NCBI GenBank assembly: GCA_900769535.1
Contig: CAAGHB010000077.1
Coordinates: 1 to 22,887, forward strand
DNA from: Clostridia bacterium
GTDB lineage: Bacteria > Bacillota > Clostridia > Oscillospirales > Acutalibacteraceae
Reading direction: 5' to 3'
Length of the DNA stretch: 22,887 bases
The notes under the pieces were generated by a model that made no database searches, had not been told where the DNA came from, and was given only the letters and a program-made list of their open reading frames with translations. A program made the translations under genes and the position numbers. Positions 1 through 7,263 of the stretch are shown piece after piece; within the stretch, counting starts at the first letter, position 1, and every line of letters begins with the position of its first letter.

Positions 1-323
1 CGCACTGCGCGGTAAAGACGCTTTTTTTCGCTCGGCTTAAAGAGCTTTCCGTCGTCAAACATTTGCTTATCAATTTCCTGCAAATGACTGTCGAGAATGA
101 GGGCGAGTGACAGGCGATTACCTGCCTTCATCATCTGACCGAAGTGGTCGCGGCAAAAGCCGAGCTCGTTGGTATTCACCCTCACGTCCGGCTCCATCAT
201 AGCGGCGCCCATTATGTAGTCGATTACCCTCTTTTCCGCGATTGCTCTCATTCGGCAAAGGGGACATCCGTCCTTTTCCTCAAAGCCCTCCGAAACGGGT
301 ATGGTACAAATATCGTCACGCAT
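1..323 (-). CDS. DUF6062 family protein (5' part, runs off the left edge)
   Basis: The reverse strand has an ATG at 323-321 that opens a frame of 107 codons with no stop before the window edge, so the C-terminal part is missing. A Shine-Dalgarno (AAAGGAAA) lies about 7 bases upstream. The N-terminus (MRDDICTIPVSEGFEEKDG), a CPLC motif at residues 20-23, a later MGAAMMEPDVR stretch and an FCxxHF motif match the DUF6062 family as I recall it, small cytosolic Firmicutes proteins of unknown function. The paired cysteines followed by Cys/His could bind a metal, which is inference. It is divergent from the glycosylase gene, with about 98 bases between the two starts. The family call is by recognition and no role can be assigned. 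Confidence 0.8.
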   Translation of the reverse strand, partial: MRDDICTIPVSEGFEEKDGCPLCRMRAIAEKRVIDYIMGAAMMEPDVRVNTNELGFCRDHFGQMMKAGNRLSLALILDSHLQEIDKQMFDDGKLFKPSEKKRLYRAV

Positions 324-353
324 ATAAAATGTTTCCTTTTCGCATTTATTTAT

Positions 354-381
354 TTGAATTATAACACGTTTCTGGTATAAT
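354..381 (+). promoter_or_regulatory. Promoter of the 8-oxoguanine glycosylase gene
   Basis: A TTGAAT -35 box (354-359) and a perfect TATAAT -10 box (376-381) are separated by 16 bases. The -10 is preceded by TGG, an extended -10 element. The -10 ends about 40 bases before the ATG. On the reverse strand a TATAAT at 363-358 could serve the divergent DUF6062 gene, but no good -35 is visible for it. Confidence 0.65.
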
Positions 382-421
382 ATCTACAATGATATAAATT
401 TTTTACGAAAGGGTGAGAAGA

Positions 422-1255
422 ATGCCGTTCGAGGTTGTTTTTGACGATAGAGGTGCCGTCATCACCTCCGACATTGATATTGCAAAAACACTCGACTGCG
501 GTCAGGCGTTCCGTTTCAGCGAAACCGACGGCATTTGGCGCGGTGTTGCTATGGGTCGAGCCCTTTCGCTTATGCAAAGGGGTAACGAAATTACCCTTTT
601 AGACGTTAAAGAGGAGGAATTTAATTCGCTGTGGAGAGGGTATTTCGACCTTGACCGCGACTACGGAATGATAAAAAGCTCGGTGTCCTCCAACGAAATT
701 CTCAAAAAGGCGACCGACTTTTCCGACGGCATACATATTCTCCGTCAGGAGCCGTGGGAGGCGGTTTGCTCCTTCATCATTTCGGCAAACAACAATATTC
801 CGCGCATAAAGGGGATTATTTCGCGGCTTTGCGAGAATTTCGGCGATAAAATCGGCGAGGGGCTTTTCACCTTTCCGAGCGCCGATAGGATTGCCGCGCT
901 CACCCTCGACGACCTCGCGGTGATAAAAAGCGGTTTTCGCGCAAAATATATTCTCGACGCGGCGCAAAAATTCAGCCGTAACGAAATCGACGTCGAGGCG
1001 CTGTATACCCTCCCGATTGACGAGGCAAGAAATGCGCTGATGACCGTAAAGGGCATCGGGCCAAAGGTCGCCGATTGCGCCCTTCTTTTCGGTTGGGGAC
1101 GGGTTGAATGCTTCCCCGTAGACGTGTGGATACGTCGCGCGATGAACCACTTTTTCGGCGAAAGCGGACTGCCAAATGAGGCGGAAGAATACGCAGGAAT
1201 AGTCCAGCAGTACCTCTTTTACTGGGCACGAACAACCGGGCTGAAAATTGAATGA
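422..1255 (+). CDS. ogg: 8-oxoguanine DNA glycosylase/AP lyase, Ogg type
   Basis: This enzyme removes oxidised guanine (8-oxoG) from DNA in base excision repair. The N-terminal part (about residues 1-105) fits the OGG N-domain, including the CGQAFRF motif. The HhH-GPD domain follows. The helix-hairpin-helix motif GIGPKVADC carries the catalytic Schiff-base lysine (K215 from the ATG used here), and FPVDVWI supplies the catalytic aspartate (D234). The length of 277 residues is normal for bacterial Ogg. A GTG at 413 in the same frame would add three residues, but it lies inside the Shine-Dalgarno region (AAAGGGTGAG), so the ATG at 422 is chosen. It is monocistronic, with its own promoter and a strong terminator. 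The lack of an adjacent repair operon is ordinary. Confidence 0.92.
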   Translation: MPFEVVFDDRGAVITSDIDIAKTLDCGQAFRFSETDGIWRGVAMGRALSLMQRGNEITLLDVKEEEFNSLWRGYFDLDRDYGMIKSSVSSNEILKKATDFSDGIHILRQEPWEAVCSFIISANNNIPRIKGIISRLCENFGDKIGEGLFTFPSADRIAALTLDDLAVIKSGFRAKYILDAAQKFSRNEIDVEALYTLPIDEARNALMTVKGIGPKVADCALLFGWGRVECFPVDVWIRRAMNHFFGESGLPNEAEEYAGIVQQYLFYWARTTGLKIE

Positions 1256-1292
1256 GAAAATGCCTCCCTTTGCGCAAGGGAGGCGTTTTCTC
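1254..1292 (+). terminator. Rho-independent terminator after ogg
   Basis: A GC-rich stem (GCCTCCCTT / AAGGGAGGC around a short TGCGC loop, 1262-1284) is followed by GTTTTCT. The flanking GAGAAAA and TTTTCTC extend the stem. It overlaps the ogg stop codon. Confidence 0.88.
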
Positions 1293-1321
1293 GCATAAAC
1301 AAAAAAACCGCGGCAACCCTC

Positions 1322-1350
1322 TTGACAAATGGGGATTGTAGTTTTACAAT
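1322..1350 (+). promoter_or_regulatory. Promoter of the M-box/mgtE unit
   Basis: A perfect TTGACA -35 (1322-1327), a 17-base spacer and TACAAT -10 (1345-1350) give a near-consensus housekeeping promoter. Transcription would start near 1357, just before the riboswitch fold. Confidence 0.85.
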
Positions 1351-1365
1351 AATTTCTGTAACAAG

Positions 1366-1520
1366 GATTTTTCCGGTAGGCAAGGCTACCACATGGATAC
1401 GGATTGCTGCCGCGAAGCAGTGGAGACACTGCAAGCCGGTCAACAGGCTATGTCGAAACCAAGGCATAATCTAATGCAATTTCATCGCCATGCGAAGCTG
1501 AAGCTTGAACGGTGGCAAAA
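1366..1520 (+). ncRNA. M-box (ykoK-type) Mg2+ riboswitch
   Basis: The leader upstream of mgtE holds the hallmarks of the M-box aptamer in order: GGTAGGCAAGGCTACC and ACATGGATACGG near 1375-1402, a GCTGCCGC segment, GGTCAACAGG at about 1438-1447, an ATGCAATTTC element, and the closing GAAGCTGAAGCTTGAACGG at about 1494-1512. M-box RNAs fold when Mg2+ is high and shut off Mg2+ importers by transcription termination, and a terminator does follow here. The identification rests on recalled conserved segments and on the downstream mgtE, not on a covariance search. An 84-codon open frame across this RNA (1393-1647) is judged spurious. Confidence 0.87.
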
Positions 1521-1578
1521 AAATGAATATAGCCCTCATTTTCGGGAAATTGCCGAAAAACTTGGGCAAAATACGGTT

Positions 1579-1645
1579 AATTGCTGCTGTTCGATTTATG
1601 ATTTTTTATTAAAATTCAGGATTGAGCGGCAATTTTTTTATTTTT
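1579..1645 (+). terminator. Riboswitch expression-platform terminator
   Basis: AATTGCTGCT (1579-1588) pairs with AGCGGCAATT (1625-1634) with one G-U pair, and is followed by runs of T to 1645. The 3' arm can instead pair perfectly with AAATTGCCG at 1547-1555 (to 1627-1635). The two helices exclude each other, as expected of a terminator/alternative-fold switch. Confidence 0.72.
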
Positions 1646-1666
1646 AAAACAAAAGGAAGTGACGGC

Positions 1667-1759
1667 ATGGACGCCTCGGGCAGTAACAGTTTATCACCGC
1701 GATTGTGCAAATATGGGAGTCATAGCGTTTCTTTTGCCGACATTTTCGGCGTAGGATAA
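1667..1759 (+). CDS. Small ORF (30 aa) between Mg2+ riboswitch and mgtE, possible leader peptide
   Basis: The ATG at 1667 is preceded by a good Shine-Dalgarno (AAAGGAAGTGA) about 5 bases upstream and opens 30 codons ending in TAA at 1757-1759. The peptide starts MDASGSNSLSPRLCKYG and continues SHSVSFADIFGVG. It has no membrane segment or signal peptide. It begins right after the riboswitch terminator and stops 7 bases before a hairpin that buries the mgtE Shine-Dalgarno, so its translation could open that hairpin and couple to mgtE. I do not recognise the peptide. Being expressed is inferred from the ribosome binding site and position. It could also be a chance frame. Confidence 0.5.
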   Translation: MDASGSNSLSPRLCKYGSHSVSFADIFGVG

Positions 1760-1766
1760 AACGCCA

Positions 1767-1788
1767 TCCTCCCCTTGAAAAAGGAGGA
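1767..1788 (+). promoter_or_regulatory. Hairpin sequestering the mgtE Shine-Dalgarno
   Basis: TCCTCC at 1767-1772 is the exact complement of GGAGGA at 1783-1788, which is the mgtE ribosome binding site. An alternative inner pairing CCTT/AAGG around GAAA (1773-1784) is also possible. Either fold hides the Shine-Dalgarno, suggesting translational control or coupling to the small ORF just upstream. Function is inferred. Confidence 0.55.
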
Positions 1789-1795
1789 GTAAAAA

Positions 1796-3127
1796 TTGGA
1801 ACTGATACACGTAATAAAGGAGCTTCTCGAACAGAAAAAGTACGCAACAGTGCGCGACATATTGCTTGAAATGCACCCTGCCGACGTTGCTCAAATGTTC
1901 GAGGATATGGATAAGCGAGAGATTTCGCTGCTTTTTCGTCTTATGCCGAAGGAGCAGGCAGCCGAAACCTTCGTAGAGCTCGAAGCTGATAACCAGGAAG
2001 CGCTGATAAAGGCCTTTTCAGACAACGAGCTCAAAGAGGTGCTTGACGAGCTTTACCTCGACGATGCGGTTGACATTGTCGAGGAAATGCCGGCTAACGT
2101 TGTTCGCCGAATTCTTCAAAACACCGACGAAGCTACGCGAAAAATGATTAACGAAATCCTCAAATATCCAAAGGATTCCGCCGGCTCGATTATGACAATC
2201 GAGTACGTCAATTTAAAAGAAAATATGACGGTAGCCGATGCTTTCCAGACCATCAGACGAACCGGAATCGACAAGGAAACCATCTATTCCTGCTACGTCA
2301 CCGACCAGAATAGGTATCTGAAAGGTATCGTTTCGGCAAAGGGACTTCTTCTTTCCGAAAGCGATGCGCTTATCAGCGAAATAATGAACGACGACGTAAT
2401 TTCGGTACTCACCACCGACGACCGAGAGGAAGCGGCGCAAAAGTTGCAGATGTACGACCTTCTCGCAATGCCTGTCGTCGACCTCGAAAACCGTCTCGTC
2501 GGTATTATCACCATCGACGACGCTATCGACGTTATCGAGCAGGAGGCCACCGAGGATATCGAAATGATGGCGGCTATCACTCCTTCCGACAAGCCGTATC
2601 TTAAAACGGGCGTTTTCGAAACATGGTGGAAGCGTATTCCATGGCTGCTTCTGCTCATGATTTCGGCTACATTTACGAGCGTAATCATCAATCGCTACGA
2701 TACCGCGCTTGCTACTCTCGGACTTGCGGCGTTTATGCCCATGCTAATGGGTACAGGCGGTAACGCCGGCTCGCAGGCGTCGGTTGCTGTTATCCGTGCG
2801 CTGTCACTTGGCGAGGTCGAAATGGGCGACATTTTCCGCATCGTGTGGAAGGAGCTTCGCGTTTCTGTTCTTTGCGGTGTCACCATGGCGGTTGCTACAT
2901 TCGGAAAGCTGCTTTTAATCGACCGACCGACAACGATGACCGCCGTTGTTGTCAGCTTGACCCTCGTTGCCACCATCGTCACGGCTAAATTGGTCGGTTG
3001 TGTCCTTCCCGTTTTGGCAAAAAGGGTTGGCTTCGACCCCGCGGTTATGGCGAGTCCCTTTATCACCACCATTGTCGATGCGCTGTCGCTGATTATTTAT
3101 TTCGACATCGCAACCGCAATTTTGTGA
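1796..3127 (+). CDS. mgtE: MgtE-family magnesium transporter/channel
   Basis: MgtE is a dimeric Mg2+ channel of the inner membrane, gated by cytosolic Mg2+. The 443-residue length is normal. Domains in order are the MgtE N domain (about 15-130), a CBS pair (about 130-255) and five membrane helices (about 281-440). The family signature GTGGNAGSQ is at 319-327, and the conserved pore aspartate is D428 in SPFITTIVDAL. The start is TTG at 1796, chosen because AAGGAGGAG ends about 6 bases upstream and no nearby ATG has such a site. It sits behind an M-box leader and a small ORF, so expression should fall when Mg2+ is plentiful. A DUF1653 gene follows after 19 bases. Confidence 0.95.
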   Translation: MELIHVIKELLEQKKYATVRDILLEMHPADVAQMFEDMDKREISLLFRLMPKEQAAETFVELEADNQEALIKAFSDNELKEVLDELYLDDAVDIVEEMPANVVRRILQNTDEATRKMINEILKYPKDSAGSIMTIEYVNLKENMTVADAFQTIRRTGIDKETIYSCYVTDQNRYLKGIVSAKGLLLSESDALISEIMNDDVISVLTTDDREEAAQKLQMYDLLAMPVVDLENRLVGIITIDDAIDVIEQEATEDIEMMAAITPSDKPYLKTGVFETWWKRIPWLLLLMISATFTSVIINRYDTALATLGLAAFMPMLMGTGGNAGSQASVAVIRALSLGEVEMGDIFRIVWKELRVSVLCGVTMAVATFGKLLLIDRPTTMTAVVVSLTLVATIVTAKLVGCVLPVLAKRVGFDPAVMASPFITTIVDALSLIIYFDIATAIL

Positions 3128-3146
3128 AAAAAAGGGGGCAACCTCA

Positions 3147-3362
3147 TTGTCGGAAATAAAAATCGGAAAATACCGTCACTTTAAGGGCGGCGAATACGAG
3201 GTTATCGGCATCGCAAAGGATAGCGAAACCCTTGAAGACGTGGTTGTTTACCGCGCGTTGTACGGCGACGGCGAGCTGTGGGTGCGAAGTGCCGAAATGT
3301 TCGGCGAAACTATTACCCGCGAAGGAAAAACCTTTCCCCGATTCGAGTATATCGGCGAATAA
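3147..3362 (+). CDS. DUF1653 domain protein
   Basis: This 71-residue protein is essentially one DUF1653 domain: GKYRHFKGGEYEVIGIAKDS near the N-terminus, a central VVYRALYGDGELWVR and a C-terminal PRFEYIG. The family is small, soluble and common in bacteria, with no established function that I can cite. The start is TTG at 3147 behind an AAAGGGGG ribosome binding site, and no ATG is available. It lies 19 bases after mgtE with no terminator between, so it is probably co-transcribed with mgtE under the Mg2+ riboswitch. That shared regulation is inference and may be incidental. Confidence 0.83.
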   Translation: MSEIKIGKYRHFKGGEYEVIGIAKDSETLEDVVVYRALYGDGELWVRSAEMFGETITREGKTFPRFEYIGE

Positions 3363-3370
3363 ATATGATA

Positions 3371-3406
3371 AAAAAGCCACGCGGCCAAAACGGCCTCGTG
3401 GCTTTT
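3371..3406. terminator. Bidirectional terminator between DUF1653 and ttcA-like genes
   Basis: GCCACG and GGCC pair with GGCC and CGTGGC (3376-3402) around an AAAAC loop, with A-rich sequence on the left and TTTT on the right. It can serve both the rightward DUF1653 transcript and the leftward operon ending at 3432. Confidence 0.85.
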
Positions 3407-3431
3407 AGTTTTCTCTATGTTCGCTCTTTGT

Positions 3432-4190
3432 TCAGTCGTTTTCGGCGGCTTCTTTTTCCTCGCCGTCATCGATGCCCCAGCCGTCGATTTTTGCCCTTTG
3501 AAGAGCGCCAATCGTTTTTTGATACAGGGCGTCGTAGCCACTTTGCTTTTCGAGCGACCAAACGAGGTCCTTTATCCGCTGGCGCTCGGTGATTCCGTCA
3601 ACGGGACAGGCCGATTTCACAACGGGCAGGTCGCGGCTCCTTACAGCGTGGCGAACCTCTTTTTCATACGCGAGAATCATCGGGCGAATGGTGAAAATAT
3701 CCTTTCGCGACAGGTAGGTGACCGGCGAAAAGCAGCCGATATTCCCACCGCGAAGCAAATTCATATAAAAGGTGACCACTGCATCGTCGAGGTGATGCCC
3801 GAGCGCAACCTTGTTACAGCCCGCCTTTTTCGCCTCGTCGTGAAGCATTCCTCGGCGCATTTTTGCACAAAGTGAGCATGGATTTGACTCCTTCCTCGCC
3901 TCAAAAATGATTTCGCCGAGCTGTGTTCGACGGACGATATACTCAATTCCAAGCTGCTCGCAGAGTTTTTCGATAGGCGAATAGTCGGTTTCGACGCCGT
4001 CAAAGCAGGGGTCGAGGGTAAGCGCCTTTACCTCGTACTTTTTGGGATAAAAGCGGCGCATTTCGCAAAGGGCAACCAAAAGCGCGACCGAGTCCTTGCC
4101 ACCCGAAACGCCGACGGCGATAACGTCCCCGTCCTCAATCATATTATATTTTTGAATGGCCGATCTCATTCGGCTCATCAGTTTTTGCAT
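3432..4190 (-). CDS. TtcA-like tRNA 2-thiocytidine synthetase family protein
   Basis: This is an ATP-pyrophosphatase (PP-loop) enzyme of 252 residues. The PP-loop SGGKDS is at 29-34 in the normal N-terminal place. NPCSLC supplies C105 and C108, and a third cysteine is C195 in SACPVDG. This is the CxxC...C arrangement that binds a 4Fe-4S cluster in TtcA, which thiolates C32 of certain tRNAs. LGHHLDDAVVTFYMNLLRGG is also family-typical. The ATG has GGAG upstream. It is the last gene of the leftward operon, 18 bases after the ATP-grasp gene. The C-terminal tail (about 235-252) is acidic and probably disordered. Exact substrate (TtcA or a related TtuA-like tRNA thiolase) is not settled by sequence alone. 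Confidence 0.85.
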   Translation of the reverse strand: MQKLMSRMRSAIQKYNMIEDGDVIAVGVSGGKDSVALLVALCEMRRFYPKKYEVKALTLDPCFDGVETDYSPIEKLCEQLGIEYIVRRTQLGEIIFEARKESNPCSLCAKMRRGMLHDEAKKAGCNKVALGHHLDDAVVTFYMNLLRGGNIGCFSPVTYLSRKDIFTIRPMILAYEKEVRHAVRSRDLPVVKSACPVDGITERQRIKDLVWSLEKQSGYDALYQKTIGALQRAKIDGWGIDDGEEKEAAEND

Positions 4191-4208
4191 ATTCTCACTC
4201 CGTCGGAG

Positions 4209-5243
4209 TTATTTTTTTATACCCTTTTTAACCTCGGAATAGGGCACGATGGCGTCAAATACGGGCAAAATTCCCTTGTTTTCGTCGAGCTGGCCGTGAA
4301 GCTGGAACAGGTCGTGACCGGGGAATTCGTTTCCTTCGACGAGAACGGGTCCGTTCGGCGTAATGGCAACGTCCCAGCCGATATAGCGGATATGCTCACT
4401 CATTTTTGCCGCGGTGAGCACCGTTTCGGCGGCCTCCTTCCAGAAGGGGATTTCGACGCCGTCAAAGGTCACGTTTGAGTCGGGATGCGCGGCAAAAAGG
4501 TTGCCGCTCTTATCAATTGCCCTGCCCATAAGTACGCCCTTTTCAAAGTCAACGACTGCGCTCATTCCGCCTGCGTTAAAGTTGTCAACCGTACTTTCTC
4601 CGCGCCCAAATCGCATACAGGCAAATACGATGTGAGCATTGCCGTAGGCATCCTTTAAGGTGCAGATGCGCACGGTATTTATCGCGTGGGGATGGATGCG
4701 GCTGATGTCGGGGTGCTGGGTTATAAACTCCTCAACAAGCGGCTGATTGTCGGCTTCGAGCTTTGCTTTCAGCTCCTCTACCGAGCCAAAGTCGGCCACC
4801 TTCAACTTTTCAATTCCCTTGCCGCACATTCCGTCGAGTGTCTTTGCCATAAAGACAGGATTCTTTTCAAAAAATGCGGCAATCTTACTGTCGTCGGCAT
4901 CGGGGAGATAGAGCCAATCGCGGCCTATTTGGTTGCGGTATTTGCTTAAAAACAGGTGTTTTTCAGAAAATTCCCTGCGATATTCGGCGGGATTGAGATA
5001 TTTTACATAATTATTATTCTTTTCGCGGGTGATGAGCTGACGTCTTTCGTCAGCGGACATATCGTACATACCAAAAATGGTGTAATCGACGTATCCTGCG
5101 CCGTATTTGAGTGCGCAGGTTGCCATATCGAAGTATATCGACAGCTTATATTTTCCCGAATTTTTATGCACCCTTTCGACAAAGGTGGGGATTCGCGAAA
5201 AGTTAAGATTTTTTATTCTTTTTAGCATCCATTTAACGTTCAT
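4209..5243 (-). CDS. Sugar-transfer-associated ATP-grasp protein
   Basis: The 344-residue protein fits the ATP-grasp family often annotated as 'sugar-transfer associated' or 'hexapeptide transferase family'. Visible signs are FMAKTLDGMCGKGI (about 131-144, ATP-binding lysine and glycine loop), PLVEEFI (about 168-174), INTVRICTL (about 188-196), and GWDVAITPNGPVLVEGNEFPG (around residues 293-313) with metal-binding acidic and Asn residues near the C-terminus. ATP-grasp enzymes join a carboxylate to an amine or thiol through an acyl phosphate. The substrate here is unknown, and relatives often lie in surface-polysaccharide loci. A GGAGG site lies upstream of the ATG. It sits between the exporter genes (37 bases) and the ttcA-like gene (18 bases), so it belongs to the same operon. 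Confidence 0.78.
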   Translation of the reverse strand: MNVKWMLKRIKNLNFSRIPTFVERVHKNSGKYKLSIYFDMATCALKYGAGYVDYTIFGMYDMSADERRQLITREKNNNYVKYLNPAEYRREFSEKHLFLSKYRNQIGRDWLYLPDADDSKIAAFFEKNPVFMAKTLDGMCGKGIEKLKVADFGSVEELKAKLEADNQPLVEEFITQHPDISRIHPHAINTVRICTLKDAYGNAHIVFACMRFGRGESTVDNFNAGGMSAVVDFEKGVLMGRAIDKSGNLFAAHPDSNVTFDGVEIPFWKEAAETVLTAAKMSEHIRYIGWDVAITPNGPVLVEGNEFPGHDLFQLHGQLDENKGILPVFDAIVPYSEVKKGIKK

Positions 5244-5280
5244 TTTTTATTTTTTCCTCCTCAAATAGCGCGAAAACATA

Positions 5281-7260
5281 TCAGTCAAGCTCGACGGCCC
5301 CTGTGTAAAGCTGATAGTAGCGTCCTTTCTTTTCGAGCAGCTCGTCGTGGCTTCCGCGTTCGATAATTTCGCCCTGTTCGAGTACCATTATAGCATCTGA
5401 ATTGCGAACTGTCGAGAGGCGATGTGCAATTACGAAGGTTGTGCGGTTTTTCATCAGTCGGGCGAGTCCGTGCTCGATGTGCCGCTCGGTACGGGTATCG
5501 ACCGAGCTCGTTGCCTCATCAAGCACCAAAATCGGCGCCTTTGATACGGCGGCACGTGCGATGTTGAGCAGCTGACGCTGACCCTGTGACAGCGAGGCGC
5601 CGTCACCCTCGATAACCGTATTGTAGCCGTCGCTCAGACGCATTATAAAGGAGTGTGCCGAGGCGGTTTTTGCCGCCTCGATAACCTCGTCGTCGGTGGC
5701 ATCGGGACGTCCGTAGCGGATATTTTCCATTACGGTACCTGTGAAAAGGTGGGTGTCCTGCAATACGACGGCGATATTTTCGCGCAGGTCGCGGCGTCGG
5801 TATTTGCGAATGTCGATGCCGTCGATGGTGATTTCGCCGCTCTTTATATCATAAAAGCGGTTGAGCAGATTGGTGACGGTGGTTTTTCCGGCGCCCGTCG
5901 AGCCGACAAAGGCGATTTTTTGACCCGCTTTTGCATAGAGGGAGATGTTTTTGAGCACGTCCTTGTCGGGCAGATAGCCGAATGTGACGTTTTTAATCTC
6001 GACCTCGCCCTTGATTTCGCCCATCGGGATAGCATCGGGCGAATCGGCGGCTTCGGGCTCGGCATCCATTACCGAAAATACCCTTTCCGCACCCGCCAGA
6101 GCGGCAAAAATGGTGGACATTTGCATCGAAATTTGGTTAATCGGCATCGAGAATTGGCGTGAATACTTGGCAAAAACGGTGAGGGCGCCGGGAGTGAATC
6201 CGCCGACACACATCATAATTCCGCCAAGCCCGATTGTAACCGCGTAGCTGACCTGGCTGAGATTGCCCATTACGGGACCCATAATTCCGCCGTAAAACTG
6301 GGCGTTAAATTGCTTGTCGCGAAGCTCGTCGTTGAGCAGACCGAATTCCTCGACACATTCGTCCTCGTGGTTAAATACCTTGACCACCTTTTGACCCGAA
6401 ACGGTTTCCTCGATATAGCCGTTTACTGCGCCGAGCGCCGCCTGCTGAGCCGAGTAATGCTTTGAGCTGCGCTTTGCGATAATTGCGCCGCCCTTTATGA
6501 AAACGGGGATGAAAAAGACGGTGACGAGGGTAAGCTGCCAGCTTGTCGATACCATGAAAAAGAAGGTGCCGACGAGGGTTATTATACCCGAAATTATGCC
6601 TGTAAGCGAGTTGGACAGCATTACGTCGATATTATCGATATCGTTGGTAAAGCGGCTCATCGTTTCGCCCGTCGGTGTGCGGTCAAAGTAGCCGAGGGGA
6701 AGGGCTTCCATGCTTTCAAAAAGGTCGTTTCGTATGCGCTCAATCGAATTTTGCGACACCGAGACCATAATTCTGTTTTGGAGATAGTTTGATACGATTT
6801 CAATGAGATAAATCAGAGAAAGGATAATCAGCGCCGCCGTAATATAGACGGTAATTGCCGCCGCCTTTGACCCCATCAGCGAGGAAAAAAGCTCGGTTTC
6901 GGTTATCCATTCGATAACGCCGTCGGCCGCCCTTTCGAGATAGGTCATTTTGATATTCGCGTCGGGGTTGACGGTGAGGGTAATGCGGTCGATAATCGGT
7001 GCCAGAAAATATGAGCCGCAGAGAGCCGTCACCGAGCCGAAAAGCATACAGAAAATGACCATAAGCAGCCGCCACTTATACCGACCGACGTATTTGAGCA
7101 GTCGTGAGACGGTTGGCTTTGTGCTTTTTGGCTTTCCTTGGGGACGTGGGCCCATTCGGCGACCGGGACCACCCGGTCCGTGACCGCCCATCATACCGCC
7201 TTTTTTATCAGGAGCAACGCTTGTATATTGTTTTTTGAGCTTTTCTAAACTTCTTGCCAT
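5281..7260 (-). CDS. ABC exporter half-transporter, catalytic-Glu subunit (heterodimeric multidrug type)
   Basis: This 659-residue half exporter has six membrane helices (about 60-385) fused to a nucleotide-binding domain. Walker A GSTGAGKTT is at 453-461, the Q-loop near Q501, the signature reads LSQGQ (557-561) rather than LSGGQ, Walker B ILVLDE is at 577-582 with the catalytic glutamate E582, and the H-loop histidine is H613. So its own ATP site is competent but its signature is degenerate, the mirror image of its partner. The first 50 residues form a Gly/Pro/Met/His-rich cytosolic extension (about 20-45). It starts 3 bases after the partner's stop. With the partner it should export drugs, lipids or peptides, but the substrate cannot be deduced. 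Confidence 0.9.
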   Translation of the reverse strand: MARSLEKLKKQYTSVAPDKKGGMMGGHGPGGPGRRMGPRPQGKPKSTKPTVSRLLKYVGRYKWRLLMVIFCMLFGSVTALCGSYFLAPIIDRITLTVNPDANIKMTYLERAADGVIEWITETELFSSLMGSKAAAITVYITAALIILSLIYLIEIVSNYLQNRIMVSVSQNSIERIRNDLFESMEALPLGYFDRTPTGETMSRFTNDIDNIDVMLSNSLTGIISGIITLVGTFFFMVSTSWQLTLVTVFFIPVFIKGGAIIAKRSSKHYSAQQAALGAVNGYIEETVSGQKVVKVFNHEDECVEEFGLLNDELRDKQFNAQFYGGIMGPVMGNLSQVSYAVTIGLGGIMMCVGGFTPGALTVFAKYSRQFSMPINQISMQMSTIFAALAGAERVFSVMDAEPEAADSPDAIPMGEIKGEVEIKNVTFGYLPDKDVLKNISLYAKAGQKIAFVGSTGAGKTTVTNLLNRFYDIKSGEITIDGIDIRKYRRRDLRENIAVVLQDTHLFTGTVMENIRYGRPDATDDEVIEAAKTASAHSFIMRLSDGYNTVIEGDGASLSQGQRQLLNIARAAVSKAPILVLDEATSSVDTRTERHIEHGLARLMKNRTTFVIAHRLSTVRNSDAIMVLEQGEIIERGSHDELLEKKGRYYQLYTGAVELD

Positions 7261-7263
7261 GGC

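Noticed and set aside
599..1429. 276-codon reverse ORF over ogg
   Set aside because: Antisense shadow of a clear Ogg gene; low-complexity Cys/Arg-rich translation, no ribosome binding site and no family resemblance.
1393..1647. 84-codon forward ORF between ogg and mgtE
   Set aside because: It lies across the M-box aptamer and terminator, has no ribosome binding site, and its 'protein' is only the translation of conserved RNA segments.
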